Positions 30,968-41,329 of a DNA stretch of 64,000 nt are shown here, piece by piece. The DNA is from Rhizobacter sp. Root1238. Its GTDB lineage: Bacteria > Pseudomonadota > Gammaproteobacteria > Burkholderiales > Burkholderiaceae_C. Location: the NCBI RefSeq assembly GCF_001425825.1, contig NZ_LMDM01000001.1, positions 380,204-444,203 on the forward strand. Reading direction: 5' to 3'. Below the pieces are notes generated by a model. It saw only the letters and a list, made by a program, of their open reading frames with translations, did no database searches and was not told the origin of the DNA. Both the position numbers and the translations under genes were made by a program. The stretch's first letter is position 1. Each line of letters opens with the position of its first letter.

Positions 30968-32038
30968 TCAGGTGCCTTCCCGTTGCGGGGCGACGAGCAG
31001 CTGGCCCGCCGAATCGAACACATGCACTTGCGCCGCGTTCAGGTACAGCGTCACCGATTCGCCGAGCGTGAACTGGTGGACGCCGGTCAGCTGCGCCACC
31101 AGCTCGCCGATCGGCGTGTCGACGTGCACGAAGGTGTCGGAGCCGGAGATCTCGGCCAGCTCGACCTTGCCGCTCAACGCGATGTCGCCGTCGCGCTGGC
31201 GCACGCGCAATGCACTGGCGCGGATGCCGATGGTCAGCGCCGGCGTGCTCGACGCCGGCAGCGGCACCGACAGGTTCACGCCCGCCTGCAGGCTGATGCC
31301 GATGCTCGCGTGCGTGCCCTCGACCAGGTTCATCGGTGGGTCGCTGAACGCGCGCGCGACGCGGATCGACTGCGGGCGGTGGAACACCTCGGCGGTCGGG
31401 CCGTACTGCAGCAGCTCGCCGGCATCCATCACCGCGGTGTAGCCGCCGAGCAGCAGCGCTTCGGTCGGCTCGGTGGTCGCGTAGACGACGGTCGATTCGC
31501 CGGCCGCGAACAGCTGCGACAGCTCGTCGCGCAGTTCCTCGCGCAGCTTGTAGTCCAGGTTCACCAGCGGCTCGTCGAGCAGCATCAGTGGTGCCTTCTT
31601 CGCGAGCGCCCGCGCCAGCGCCACACGCTGCTGCTGGCCGCCCGACAGCTCGGCCGGCAAGCGCTTCAGGAAGGGCTCGATGTGCAGGCGCTTCGCGAGC
31701 TCCTGCACGCGTTCGGCAATCCCTTTTTCGCCGCGCAGCTTCAGCGGCGACGCGATGTTGTCGGCCACCGTCATCGACGGGTAGTTGATGAACTGCTGGT
31801 AGACCATCGACACGTTGCGCTCGCGCACCGGCAGCCCGGTCACGTCGCGGCCATCGGCCAGTACACGGCCCTGCGTCGGCGTGTCCAGCCCCGCCATCAC
31901 GCGCATCAGCGAGGTCTTGCCGGCCTGCGTCGCGCCCAGCAGCACGGTCACCGCGCGCGGGACCAGGGTCAGGTCCAGCGGGTAGAGGTGGGTCTGCGCA
32001 CCGACCTGCTTGCCGATGCGCTCCAGCGTCAATTCCAT
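30968..32038 (-). CDS. glpS: Glycerol ABC transporter ATP-binding protein GlpS, switch histidine replaced
   Basis: 356 residues: ATPase domain plus TOBE-type C-terminus. Signature LSGGQ (131-135) and Walker B LMLLDEP (151-157) are canonical. Walker A is the variant GATQAGKT (35-42), and the switch His is Thr189 (YATTEPTEAL, where GlpT has YVTHDQVEAL). Partner of GlpT. Start ATG overlaps the end of glpD by 10 bp; glpT starts 1 bp after its stop. Confidence 0.9.
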   Translation of the reverse strand: MELTLERIGKQVGAQTHLYPLDLTLVPRAVTVLLGATQAGKTSLMRVMAGLDTPTQGRVLADGRDVTGLPVRERNVSMVYQQFINYPSMTVADNIASPLKLRGEKGIAERVQELAKRLHIEPFLKRLPAELSGGQQQRVALARALAKKAPLMLLDEPLVNLDYKLREELRDELSQLFAAGESTVVYATTEPTEALLLGGYTAVMDAGELLQYGPTAEVFHRPQSIRVARAFSDPPMNLVEGTHASIGISLQAGVNLSVPLPASSTPALTIGIRASALRVRQRDGDIALSGKVELAEISGSDTFVHVDTPIGELVAQLTGVHQFTLGESVTLYLNAAQVHVFDSAGQLLVAPQREGT

Positions 32039-33600
32039 GAGGTCTCCGAAGGTCTCGTCTGCGGCGTCGCGCCGGGCGTGCCGCGCCAGTGTTGCGCGCA
32101 CCAGCGGGCCACCTCTTCGCGCTGGGCCGGTGTCAGGTGCAGGCCGAGCTTGGTGCGCCGCCACAGCACGTCGTCGGGCTCGCGCGCCCATTCGTGGTCG
32201 TGCAGGTAGTTCAGTTCGGCCTCGTGCAGCCCGGGCACCACCTCGGCGCCGGCGCCGTTGGCCAGCAGCTCCTGCACGCGCGAGCCATAGCAGCGCGCGA
32301 GCCGGTGGCGCATCGCCGCCGGCAGCTGCGGGTGGCGCAGCGCGAAGGCCTGCTCGAAGCGCGCGAAGTCGGTGTCGGGCCGCTGCGGGTCGCCGATCCA
32401 CACGCTGAGGTCGCCGCCGGGCAGGAAGGCGCCGGCCGTCCATGCGCCGCGGGTGCTGCCGAGCGGTGCGGCCAGCAGGTCGGCGGCCTCTTCGGCCAGC
32501 TTGCGGAAGGTGGTGATCTTGCCGCCCCACACCGACAGCAGGGGCGCCTTCGAGGTGTCGAGCTCCAGCGAGTAGTCACGCGTGACGGCCGATGGATCGC
32601 CCGACTCGTCGTCGAGCAGCGGCCGCACGCCGGAATACGTCCACACCACGTCGGCCGGCACCACCGGCTTCGCAAAGTAGCGGCTCGCCTGCTCGCACAG
32701 GTAGGCGATCTCGCTGTCGTCGATGCGCGCGTCGCCGATCGCGCCGTGGTGTTCGACGTCGGTGGTGCCGATCAGCGTGAACTCGCCGTCCTGGTACGGG
32801 ATCGCGAAGATGATGCGGCGGTCCGGGTTCTGGAAGATGTAGGCGTGGTCGTGGTCGAACAGCTTGCGCACGACGATGTGGCTGCCCTTCACCAGGCGCA
32901 GCGAGCGGGCGCGCGGCGCATGCGTGCCTTCGGCGAGGAACTGCGCCGCCCACGGCCCGGCGGCGTTCACCAGCGCGCGAGCCGTCAGCGTGTGCGTGCG
33001 GCCGTCGCCGGCCTGCAGCGTGACGCGCCAGGCGTTGTCGCCGCGCTGCGCATCGATGCAGCGCCAGCGCGTCAGCACCGTCGCACCGCGGTCGGCCGCG
33101 TCGCGGGCGTTCAGCACCACCAGCCGCGCGTCGTCGACCCAGCCGTCGGAATAGACGAAGCCGCGCTTGTACTGCGGCTTCAGCGGCGCGCCGGCCGGGT
33201 GCTCGCGCAGCGACACCGTGCGCGAACCGGCCAGCACCTCGCGCTTGGCCAGGTGGTCGTACAGGAACAACCCGGCGCGGATCATCCACACCGGCCGCAT
33301 GCTGGCGTCGTGCGGCATCACGAAGCGCAGCGGCCACATGATGTGCGGGGCGCCCTTCAGCAGCACCTCGCGCTCGGCCAGTGCCTTGCGCACCAGCGAG
33401 AACTCGTAGTACTCCAGGTAGCGCAGGCCGCCATGGATCAGCTTGGTCGACGCCGACGAGGTGTGCTGCGCCAGGTCGTCCTTCTCGCACACCAGCACCC
33501 GCACGCCGCGGCCTGCCAGGTCGCGGGCAATGCCGGCGCCATTGATGCCGCCGCCCACGACGAGCACGTCCACTTCACCCGGCAAAGCTTGGTTCAACAC
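32029..33600 (-). CDS. glpD: Aerobic glycerol-3-phosphate dehydrogenase
   Basis: 523 residues, FAD-dependent membrane-associated enzyme oxidising sn-glycerol-3-phosphate to dihydroxyacetone phosphate and passing electrons to quinone. FAD-binding VLVVGGGINGAGIARDLAGRG at the N-terminus, SSASTKLIHGGLRYLE, and YSGVRPLLDDE are all GlpD hallmarks. Start is GTG at 33600, with AGGAGA 4-5 bp upstream; a TTG three bases later is an alternative. First gene of the leftward glp operon, divergent from glpR. Confidence 0.95.
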   Translation of the reverse strand: MLNQALPGEVDVLVVGGGINGAGIARDLAGRGVRVLVCEKDDLAQHTSSASTKLIHGGLRYLEYYEFSLVRKALAEREVLLKGAPHIMWPLRFVMPHDASMRPVWMIRAGLFLYDHLAKREVLAGSRTVSLREHPAGAPLKPQYKRGFVYSDGWVDDARLVVLNARDAADRGATVLTRWRCIDAQRGDNAWRVTLQAGDGRTHTLTARALVNAAGPWAAQFLAEGTHAPRARSLRLVKGSHIVVRKLFDHDHAYIFQNPDRRIIFAIPYQDGEFTLIGTTDVEHHGAIGDARIDDSEIAYLCEQASRYFAKPVVPADVVWTYSGVRPLLDDESGDPSAVTRDYSLELDTSKAPLLSVWGGKITTFRKLAEEAADLLAAPLGSTRGAWTAGAFLPGGDLSVWIGDPQRPDTDFARFEQAFALRHPQLPAAMRHRLARCYGSRVQELLANGAGAEVVPGLHEAELNYLHDHEWAREPDDVLWRRTKLGLHLTPAQREEVARWCAQHWRGTPGATPQTRPSETSWN

Positions 33601-33689
33601 TCGGTCTCCTGGCCCATCGACGCCTGGCCGACCGCGAAGGCGGTCCGGCGCTGTTGTTCGTGGCGTCGTTCGACGCACTGTTCGCTTAA

Positions 33690-33740
33690 GTTCGTTTCTG
33701 ATCTTCTTTTTTCGTTTTATGCGAAAAACGAAAACGATGC
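33690..33740. promoter_or_regulatory. Probable GlpR operator region between glpD and glpR
   Basis: Contains TTCGTTT, an inverted repeat TTTTTCG (33708-33714) / CGAAAAA (33722-33728) and AACGAAAACG. TTCG/CGAA-rich repeated elements are what DeoR-family GlpR proteins bind. AT-rich in an otherwise GC-rich region and placed 55-105 bp before glpR, so both divergent units could be repressed from here and released by glycerol-3-phosphate. Confidence 0.6.
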
Positions 33741-33795
33741 AACCCAGGAAATCCAGCATCTGCTTTCGTTCGGGCTTTCGGTACCCTCCGCCGCC

Positions 33796-34560
33796 ATGAC
33801 CCCGAACCCGCGCCAATCGCTGCTGCTCGACGAGGTGCGCGCGCGCGGCACGGCGACGGTGGAGGCGCTGTCGGACCAGTTCGGCGTGACGCTGCAGACG
33901 GTGCGGCGCGACGTGAAGCTGCTGTCCGATGCCGGGCTGCTGTCGCGCTTCCACGGCGGCGTGCGGCTGCCGAGTTCGACCACCGAGAACATCGCCTACC
34001 GGCAGCGCCAGCAGCTCAACGAGCAGGCCAAGCAGCGCATCGCGCGCAGCGTGGCGCAGGGCGTGCCCGAGGGCTGCTCGCTGATCCTGAACATCGGCAC
34101 CACCACCGAGGCCATCGCGCGCGAGCTGGTGCGGCACAAGGGGTTGCGCGTGATCACGAACAACCTGAACGTCGCGGCGATCCTGTCGGACAACCCCGAC
34201 TGCGAGGTGATCGTGGCCGGCGGCGTGGTGCGCTCGCGCGACCGCGGCATCGTCGGCGAGGCGACGGTCGATTTCATCAAGCAGTTCAAGGTCGACATCG
34301 GGCTGATCGGCATCTCCGGCATCGAGAGCGACGGCACGCTGCGCGACTTCGACTTCCGCGAGGTCAAGGTGGCGCGCGCGATCATCGAGCAGTCGCGCCA
34401 GGTGTGGGTGGCCGCGGACCACAGCAAGTTCAACCGTCCGGCGATGGTGCAGGTGGCGGGCTTCGCCGAGATCGATGCGCTGTTCACCGACCAGGCGCCG
34501 CCCGAACCTTTCCCTTCCCTGCTGGCCGACGCAGGCGTCCAATGCGAGGTCGCCGCCTGA
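33796..34560 (+). CDS. glpR: DeoR-family regulator of glycerol metabolism, GlpR-like
   Basis: 254 residues. Winged HTH at about residues 5-57 ([20 protein letters not shown], then [18 protein letters not shown]) and the DeoR sensor domain (about 75-235) with [13 protein letters not shown] and [15 protein letters not shown]. Sensor should bind glycerol-3-phosphate. Divergent from glpD and 13 bp before glpK, so it likely controls the whole module and itself. Confidence 0.92.
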   Translation: MTPNPRQSLLLDEVRARGTATVEALSDQFGVTLQTVRRDVKLLSDAGLLSRFHGGVRLPSSTTENIAYRQRQQLNEQAKQRIARSVAQGVPEGCSLILNIGTTTEAIARELVRHKGLRVITNNLNVAAILSDNPDCEVIVAGGVVRSRDRGIVGEATVDFIKQFKVDIGLIGISGIESDGTLRDFDFREVKVARAIIEQSRQVWVAADHSKFNRPAMVQVAGFAEIDALFTDQAPPEPFPSLLADAGVQCEVAA

Positions 34561-34573
34561 CCCTTCTTCCGCC

Positions 34574-36076
<1,503 letters not shown>

Positions 36077-36236
36077 GCGAGTGCGCTGCGCGCAGCGTCG
36101 CGTGCCGCCGGCCGCGCCGGCCATCTAAATCAAGCATGGCGCCATCTCGCGACGGCATGCCCATCTGCAATTTCCCTGCACAAAGCGTCTCCAAGCTCTG
36201 CGCCCATCCCCGGTCCCCGGGTCCAAGGAGCAGACG

Positions 36237-36626
36237 ATGACGCAAGCCCAAGCACTGAAAACCCCGACAGCACCCGCCGGCAGGCGGTGGCCCCGATGGA
36301 GGATGTGCTGGACCGGCTTCGTGCTGTGCGTGCTCTACCTGTACCTGTGCGTCACCTGCATCTGGATGGCCGGTGGACTGAGCGCGGCAACGACCGAGTG
36401 GCATCGCACCTGGCTGTGGTATCCGCTCGCGCCGCAGACGTGGGTGCTCGACCATGTCGGGCTCGGCTGGGTGATGGATTGCACCAGCTGGCGCAATGCC
36501 TATCTGGGGGTGGGCGGCGGCACGCTGCCGGTGCTGTTCGCACTGGGCGTCGGCGCCGAGCGGCTGGTACGGCATGTCTGGAGCAAGCGTGAACGCAGCC
36601 CTTCCGACTTCGAGCCGTTGAACTGA
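36237..36626 (+). CDS. Hypothetical small membrane protein
   Basis: 129 residues, two clear hydrophobic segments: about 28-48 (VLCVLYLYLCVTCIWMAGGL) and 88-107 (AYLGVGGGTLPVLFALGVGA), with Trp-rich stretch between (WHRTWLWYPLAPQTWVLD). Start has AAGGAGCAGACG upstream, a fair ribosome site. No known family recognised. The 160-bp gap after glpK shows nothing else. Confidence 0.65.
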   Translation: MTQAQALKTPTAPAGRRWPRWRMCWTGFVLCVLYLYLCVTCIWMAGGLSAATTEWHRTWLWYPLAPQTWVLDHVGLGWVMDCTSWRNAYLGVGGGTLPVLFALGVGAERLVRHVWSKRERSPSDFEPLN

Positions 36627-36669
36627 ACGCGGACCCCCGTGGTGGAGTGAACCTCAACCACGTGCCTTT

Positions 36670-37986
36670 TCAGCGCCAGAGCGCCGACACCAGCCACAGG
36701 TTGGCCACGCTGATCAGAACGAACAGCGTCCACGCGCCGGCCTTCAGCCACGGTCCGTTGGCAAACGATCCCATCAGAGCACGGTCGCTGGTGAAGCGGA
36801 TCAGCGGCCAGATCGCGAACGGCAGCTGGAAGCTCAGCACCACCTGGCTGGCCACCAGCAGCTTGCCGACACCCGCCTCGCCGAGCCACAGCACGCCGCC
36901 CAGCGCGGGCAGCAGCGCGAGGCCGCGCGTGATCAGCCGGCGCTGCCAGCACGGCATCTTCAGGTCGAGGAAGCCTTCCATCAGCACCTGCCCGGCGATG
37001 GTGCCGGTGAAGGTGGAGCTCTGCCCGGCCGCGAGCAGCGCCACGCCGAACAGCACCGACGCGAACACGCCGCCGACCAGCGGGTCGAGGAGGTGGTAGG
37101 CGTCCTGGATCTCGGTGACCTCGGTGTGCCCGCTGCCGTTGAAGGCCGAGGCCGCGAGCGTCAGGATCGCCGCGTTCACCAGCAGCGCGAGCGACAGCGA
37201 CACGATGGTGTCCAGTGTCGACAAGCCGATCGCCTCGCGCCTCGCGGCGTCGCCGCCGGCGACATGGCGTGTCTGCACGATCGACGAATGCAGGTACAGG
37301 TTGTGCGGCATCACGGTGGCACCAAGGATGCCGATCGCGAGGTACAGCGCCTGCGGGTTCTCGATCGCTGACAGCCGCGGCACGAAGCCCTGCGCCACCG
37401 CCCGCCAGTCGGGCCCGACCATTGCAAGCTCGACCGCGTAGCAGACGCCGATCGTGACGATCAGCCCGAGCACGATCGCCTCGACCTGCCGGAAGCCCTT
37501 GCCCTTCAGCCCGAGCACGACCAGCGTGTCGAACGCGGTGATCACGATGCCGGTGACGAGCGACACGCCGAACAGCAGGTGCAGTGCGAGCGCGCTGCCC
37601 AGCACCTCGGCGACGTCGCACGCGACGATCGCGAGTTCGGCCAGGATCCACAGCACGCGGCTGGTTGCCTTCGGGTAGTGGTCGCGGCAGGCGCGTGCGA
37701 GGTCCTTGCGGGCCACCAGGCCGAGGCGCAGGCTCAGCGTCTGCAGCAGCATCGCCGCAAGGCTGGACAGCAGCACGACGCACAGCAGCGCGTAGCCGTA
37801 GCGCGAGCCGGCCTCGATGTCGGTCGCCCAGTTGCCGGGGTCCATGTAGCCGACCGACACCAGCAGGCCCGGGCCAGCCACCCGCAGCAGCTTGCGCCAC
37901 GTCGGGGCCGTGGCGGGGATCGCGATGCTGCCGCGCACTTCGGACGGGCAGAACGGGGCGGTGGCGGTGCGTGGCAACGAAAACAT
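36670..37986 (-). CDS. mntH: Nramp-family divalent metal transporter
   Basis: 438 residues, about 11 membrane helices. MDPGNWATDIEAG in helix 1 (DPGN metal-binding motif) and MPHNLYLHSS in helix 6 (MPH motif) are the Nramp hallmarks, so Mn(II)/Fe(II) uptake with protons is expected. SFANGPWLKAGAW near the end is also typical. ATG at 37986 (MFSLP); an ATG three codons upstream is equally possible. Monocistronic and convergent with the small membrane gene. No obvious manganese riboswitch was seen before it. Confidence 0.93.
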   Translation of the reverse strand: MFSLPRTATAPFCPSEVRGSIAIPATAPTWRKLLRVAGPGLLVSVGYMDPGNWATDIEAGSRYGYALLCVVLLSSLAAMLLQTLSLRLGLVARKDLARACRDHYPKATSRVLWILAELAIVACDVAEVLGSALALHLLFGVSLVTGIVITAFDTLVVLGLKGKGFRQVEAIVLGLIVTIGVCYAVELAMVGPDWRAVAQGFVPRLSAIENPQALYLAIGILGATVMPHNLYLHSSIVQTRHVAGGDAARREAIGLSTLDTIVSLSLALLVNAAILTLAASAFNGSGHTEVTEIQDAYHLLDPLVGGVFASVLFGVALLAAGQSSTFTGTIAGQVLMEGFLDLKMPCWQRRLITRGLALLPALGGVLWLGEAGVGKLLVASQVVLSFQLPFAIWPLIRFTSDRALMGSFANGPWLKAGAWTLFVLISVANLWLVSALWR

Positions 37987-38068
37987 GGGCCGCATTCTGC
38001 CGGGCTGCTGACACGACGTTGTCAGCAGTCGCCGCGCAGCATCGCGGCTCCTGTTCTGGAGACCCGCC

Positions 38069-38452
38069 ATGACCGACACCATCCGCAGCGCCCTCAACTG
38101 GTTCGAGATCCCGGTCACCGACCTCGACCGGGCCCAGGCCTTCTACGAGAAGCTCTTCGCGACGACGCTGCGCCGCGAGCCGATGGGCGACGTGACGCTG
38201 GCCGTATTCGGCTACGACGAGCCCGGCGTCGGCGGCTGCCTGATCGCCGGCGACCGTGTCGCGCCGCCGTCGCAGGGCGGCACCATCGTCTACCTGAACG
38301 CGCAGCCGTCGCTCGATGCGGTGCTCGACCGCGTGCAGGCCGCCGGCGGCGCCATCACCACGCCGAAGGTCACGCTGCCGGGCGACATGGGCTGCTTCGC
38401 CCACATCGCCGACAGCGAAGGCAACCGCATCGGGCTGCACGCACTGGCGTAG
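38069..38452 (+). CDS. VOC (glyoxalase/bleomycin resistance) family protein
   Basis: 127 residues, one VOC module of two beta-alpha-beta-beta-beta units: NWFEIPVTDLDRAQAFYEKLF at the start and DMGCFAHIADSEGNRIGLH at the end. Resembles the PhnB/YdeE-type VOC proteins of unknown substrate. 63 bp before the WYL regulator gene and read the same way, so the regulator may control it. Confidence 0.88.
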   Translation: MTDTIRSALNWFEIPVTDLDRAQAFYEKLFATTLRREPMGDVTLAVFGYDEPGVGGCLIAGDRVAPPSQGGTIVYLNAQPSLDAVLDRVQAAGGAITTPKVTLPGDMGCFAHIADSEGNRIGLHALA

Positions 38453-38474
38453 CATGCGCGCCCAGGAGACGTCG

Positions 38475-38516
38475 ATGAACGCCACCCACCGGCCCCACGA
38501 AGGCCTCCCCCACTGA
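38475..38516 (+). CDS. Possible leader peptide overlapping the WYL regulator start
   Basis: ATG at 38475 follows AGGAG (38464-38468) with 6 bp spacing and encodes MNATHRPHEGLPH, three His in 13 residues, then TGA overlapping the next ATG (TGATG at 38514-38518). The regulator itself has no separate ribosome site, so it may be translated by coupling to this peptide. It could instead be a chance short frame. Confidence 0.35.
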   Translation: MNATHRPHEGLPH

Positions 38517-39226
38517 TGCGCCGCGCCGACCGCTTGTTCCAGCTGGTGCAGCTCGTGCGCGGGCGGCGCCTGACCACCGCCGAGTTCATCGCCGAGCGGC
38601 TCGAGGTGTCGGCGCGCACGGTGTACCGCGATGTCGCCGACCTGCAGCTGCAGGGCGTGCCGATCGAAGGCGAGGCGGGGGTCGGCTACCGCATGCGGGC
38701 CGGCTTCGACCTGCCGCCGCTGATGTTCAGCGGCGAGGAGGCGCAGGCGCTGGTGGCGGCGGTGCGCATCGCCCAGCCGCGCATCGATGCGGCACTGGCG
38801 GCGCGTGCCGATGCCGCGTTGTCGAAGATCCTGTCGGTGCTGCCCAGTGCGGCCCGCGCGGCCGCCGAAAGCCTCGCGCTGTATGCACCCACCTTCGACT
38901 TCGACCCGCAGGCGCGTTCGCACCTGGAGCTGCTGCGGCTGGCCGCCGAATCGCGCCGCCGTGTCGAGCTGCAGTACGTCGACCTGAAAGAGGTCGGCAC
39001 CGAACGCACGGTGCGGCCGCTCGGCTGCTTCTACTGGGGTGCGGTGTGGACGCTGGCCGCGTGGTGCGAGACGCGAGAGAGCTTCCGCAGCTTCCGCGTC
39101 GACCGCATCCGGCAGCTGATCGTCACCGACAGCGCATTCCGCGACGAGCCGGGCAAGACGCTGGCCGACCTGTTCCGCCACAACGAGGCCGCGGCCGAGG
39201 CGCACCGCAACGCGAGCGCGGCCTGA
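38516..39226 (+). CDS. WYL-domain transcriptional regulator (YafY-like)
   Basis: 236 residues. HTH_11 domain at about 1-58 (TTAEFIAERLEVSARTVYRD) and a WYL domain at about 130-215, where the family triad appears as WTL in GAVWTLAAWCETRESFRSFR. WYL domains bind small ligands or nucleic acid; regulators of this type often govern the adjacent VOC gene or DNA damage/defence genes. Its ATG overlaps the stop of a tiny upstream frame. Confidence 0.9.
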   Translation: MRRADRLFQLVQLVRGRRLTTAEFIAERLEVSARTVYRDVADLQLQGVPIEGEAGVGYRMRAGFDLPPLMFSGEEAQALVAAVRIAQPRIDAALAARADAALSKILSVLPSAARAAAESLALYAPTFDFDPQARSHLELLRLAAESRRRVELQYVDLKEVGTERTVRPLGCFYWGAVWTLAAWCETRESFRSFRVDRIRQLIVTDSAFRDEPGKTLADLFRHNEAAAEAHRNASAA

Positions 39227-39289
39227 GCGGGGTCCGCCGGGCACGGCGGGCTCTTAAGATGCCGGGTTCCGCACCCACCCGGCCTCCCC

Positions 39290-39931
39290 ATGATCCAGCT
39301 GTATTACTTTCCCGGCAATGCCAGCATGGCGCCCCACATGCTGCTCGAAGAGCTCGGCATTCCATTCGAGCTCGTGCGCGTCGAACGCGAGAAGGGCGCG
39401 CTGCGCTCGCCCGAGTACCTGAAGCTGAACCCGAACGGGCTGATCCCGGTGCTGGTCGATGGTGAGCTGGTGCTGTACGAGGCCGCGGCAATCTGCCTGC
39501 ACCTGCTCGACGCGCACCCGCAGAGCGGCCTGGCGCCGGCCGTCGGCACGCCGCAGCGGGCGCATTTCTACAAGTGGCTGATGTGGCTGACCAACTCGCT
39601 GCAGCCGGCGCTGATCACGTACTTCTACCCGGACCGCTATGTGCGCGATGCCGACGCGGTGCCGCAGGTGAAGGACTGCGCCGAGGCGCGCGTCGGCGCG
39701 CTGGTCGACCTGCTCGAGGCCGAGCTCGCGTCGCACGGCAAGCCGTGGCTGCTCGGCGATGCATTCAGCGCGATCGACCTGTACGCGCTGATGCTGTGCC
39801 GGTGGACGCGCGGCTTCCACCGGCCGGCGCGCACCTTGCCGGCGCTCGGGGCGCATCTGCAGCGCGTGCTGGCGCGGCCGGCGGTGCAGCGGATGCTGGC
39901 GAGCGAGGGTTTGCAGCCGCCACTGGTCTGA
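39290..39931 (+). CDS. Glutathione S-transferase family protein
   Basis: 213 residues. Thioredoxin-like N-terminal domain (1-78): FPGNASMAPHMLLEELGIPFELV, cis-Pro in NPNGLIPVLVDG, and the glutathione motif LYEAAAICLHL. Helical C-terminal domain from about 88. Likely detoxification or a side reaction with an electrophile; exact class unclear. Convergent with the amidase gene, 6-bp gap. Confidence 0.9.
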   Translation: MIQLYYFPGNASMAPHMLLEELGIPFELVRVEREKGALRSPEYLKLNPNGLIPVLVDGELVLYEAAAICLHLLDAHPQSGLAPAVGTPQRAHFYKWLMWLTNSLQPALITYFYPDRYVRDADAVPQVKDCAEARVGALVDLLEAELASHGKPWLLGDAFSAIDLYALMLCRWTRGFHRPARTLPALGAHLQRVLARPAVQRMLASEGLQPPLV

Positions 39932-39937
39932 GCGGGC

Positions 39938-41329
39938 TCAGGGCGTGGGCCACGCCCGCTGCGCCGGCCGCATCTGCTCCCAGGCCCGCGCCAGCTGCAG
40001 CACGCCCAGGTCGTCGTGCCGCGCGCCGATGATCTGCAGCCCGATCGGCAGGCCGTCGCCGGTGTAGCCGCAGTTGATGCTGGCGGCCGGCTGCTCGCTC
40101 ATGTTGTACGGCAGCGTGAACGCGATGTGCTCGAACGGCCGCGCCGGGTCGTTGGTCGGGCAGGGCAGCTCGGCGGCGAAGGCCGGGATCGGCGCGGTCG
40201 GCGACAGCAGCGCGTCGAACGGACGGCAGGCCGCGACGGCCGCCTCGCGCATCGCGCCCATCTGGCTGTAGCCGTGGAACACCTGCGCGCCGCTCAGCGC
40301 CGCACCGCCGCGCGCCCACTCGACGATGAAGGGCAGCACCTTGGCGCGCCGCGCCTCGGGCAGCGCCGCGATGTCCGTCCACGCACGGCAGCGCCAGAAG
40401 CGGTCCATGCCGTCGATCATCTCGCGCGTCATGAACGGTGCGACCAGCTCGACGATCGCGCCCGCGCTCTCGAAGGCACGCGCCGCGGCCTCGACCGCCG
40501 CCCGCACCTCCGGCTCGACCGGCAGGCCCCAGCCGGCGTCCATCAGCAGGCCGAGCTTCAGGCCGCGCAGCGGGCGGTCGAGCTGCCCCCACGCGATGTC
40601 CTGGTACGGCAGGTTCATCGTGTCGCGCAGGCCGGGATCGGGCTGCGACAGCACGCCCATCATCAGCGCCGCATCGGCGACCGTCCGCGTCATCGGCCCG
40701 GCGACGCGGCCGGCATACGGCGGCTGGATCGGGATGCGGCCGAGGCTCGGCTTCAGCGTGAAGATCCCGCACCAGCCGGCCGGCAGCCGCACCGAGCCGC
40801 CGATGTCGGTGCCGACGTGCAGCGGCCCGTAGCCCGCTGCCGCGCCCGCGGCGGCGCCGGCGCTGCTGCCGCCCGGGTTGCGGCGCAGGTCCCACGGGTT
40901 TCGCGCCAGCGGGTGGAAGCTCGACAGCCCGGACGACAGCATCCCGTAGTCGGGCATCGTCGTCTTGCCGAGGATCACCGCGCCGGCCTCGCGCAGCCGC
41001 GCGGCCGGCGGCGCATCGGCCGCGGCCGGCACCAGCTCGGTGGCGGCGGTGCCCAGCGGCACCGGCGTGCCGCGGGTCGCGATGTTCTCCTTGATCATCG
41101 CCGGCACGCCGTCGAGCGCGCCGAGCGGTGCGTTCGCGAGCCAGCGCGCCTGCGAGGCCTCGGCCTGCGCGAGCGCCGCCGCCGCGTCGAGCGCATAGGT
41201 CGCGCACAGCCGGGGCTCCCAGGCCTCGATGTTCGCGAGCACCGCGCGCGTCACCTCGACCGGCGACAGCGTGCGCGCCGCGTAGGCGGCCAGCAGCTCC
41301 ACGGCACCCAACTGCGCGAGCGCATTCAT
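39938..41329 (-). CDS. Amidase signature family hydrolase
   Basis: 463 residues. Amidase signature with the Ser-cisSer-Lys triad: Lys in MIKEN (about 88), GGSSAGAAAGAAAGYGPL (cis-Ser region) and GTDIGGSVRLPA (nucleophile Ser). Hydrolyses C-N amide bonds of a small substrate. Start overlaps the stop of the peptide-binding protein gene (ATGA), so it is the last gene of the operon and may process the imported substrate. Confidence 0.92.
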   Translation of the reverse strand: MNALAQLGAVELLAAYAARTLSPVEVTRAVLANIEAWEPRLCATYALDAAAALAQAEASQARWLANAPLGALDGVPAMIKENIATRGTPVPLGTAATELVPAAADAPPAARLREAGAVILGKTTMPDYGMLSSGLSSFHPLARNPWDLRRNPGGSSAGAAAGAAAGYGPLHVGTDIGGSVRLPAGWCGIFTLKPSLGRIPIQPPYAGRVAGPMTRTVADAALMMGVLSQPDPGLRDTMNLPYQDIAWGQLDRPLRGLKLGLLMDAGWGLPVEPEVRAAVEAAARAFESAGAIVELVAPFMTREMIDGMDRFWRCRAWTDIAALPEARRAKVLPFIVEWARGGAALSGAQVFHGYSQMGAMREAAVAACRPFDALLSPTAPIPAFAAELPCPTNDPARPFEHIAFTLPYNMSEQPAASINCGYTGDGLPIGLQIIGARHDDLGVLQLARAWEQMRPAQRAWPTP

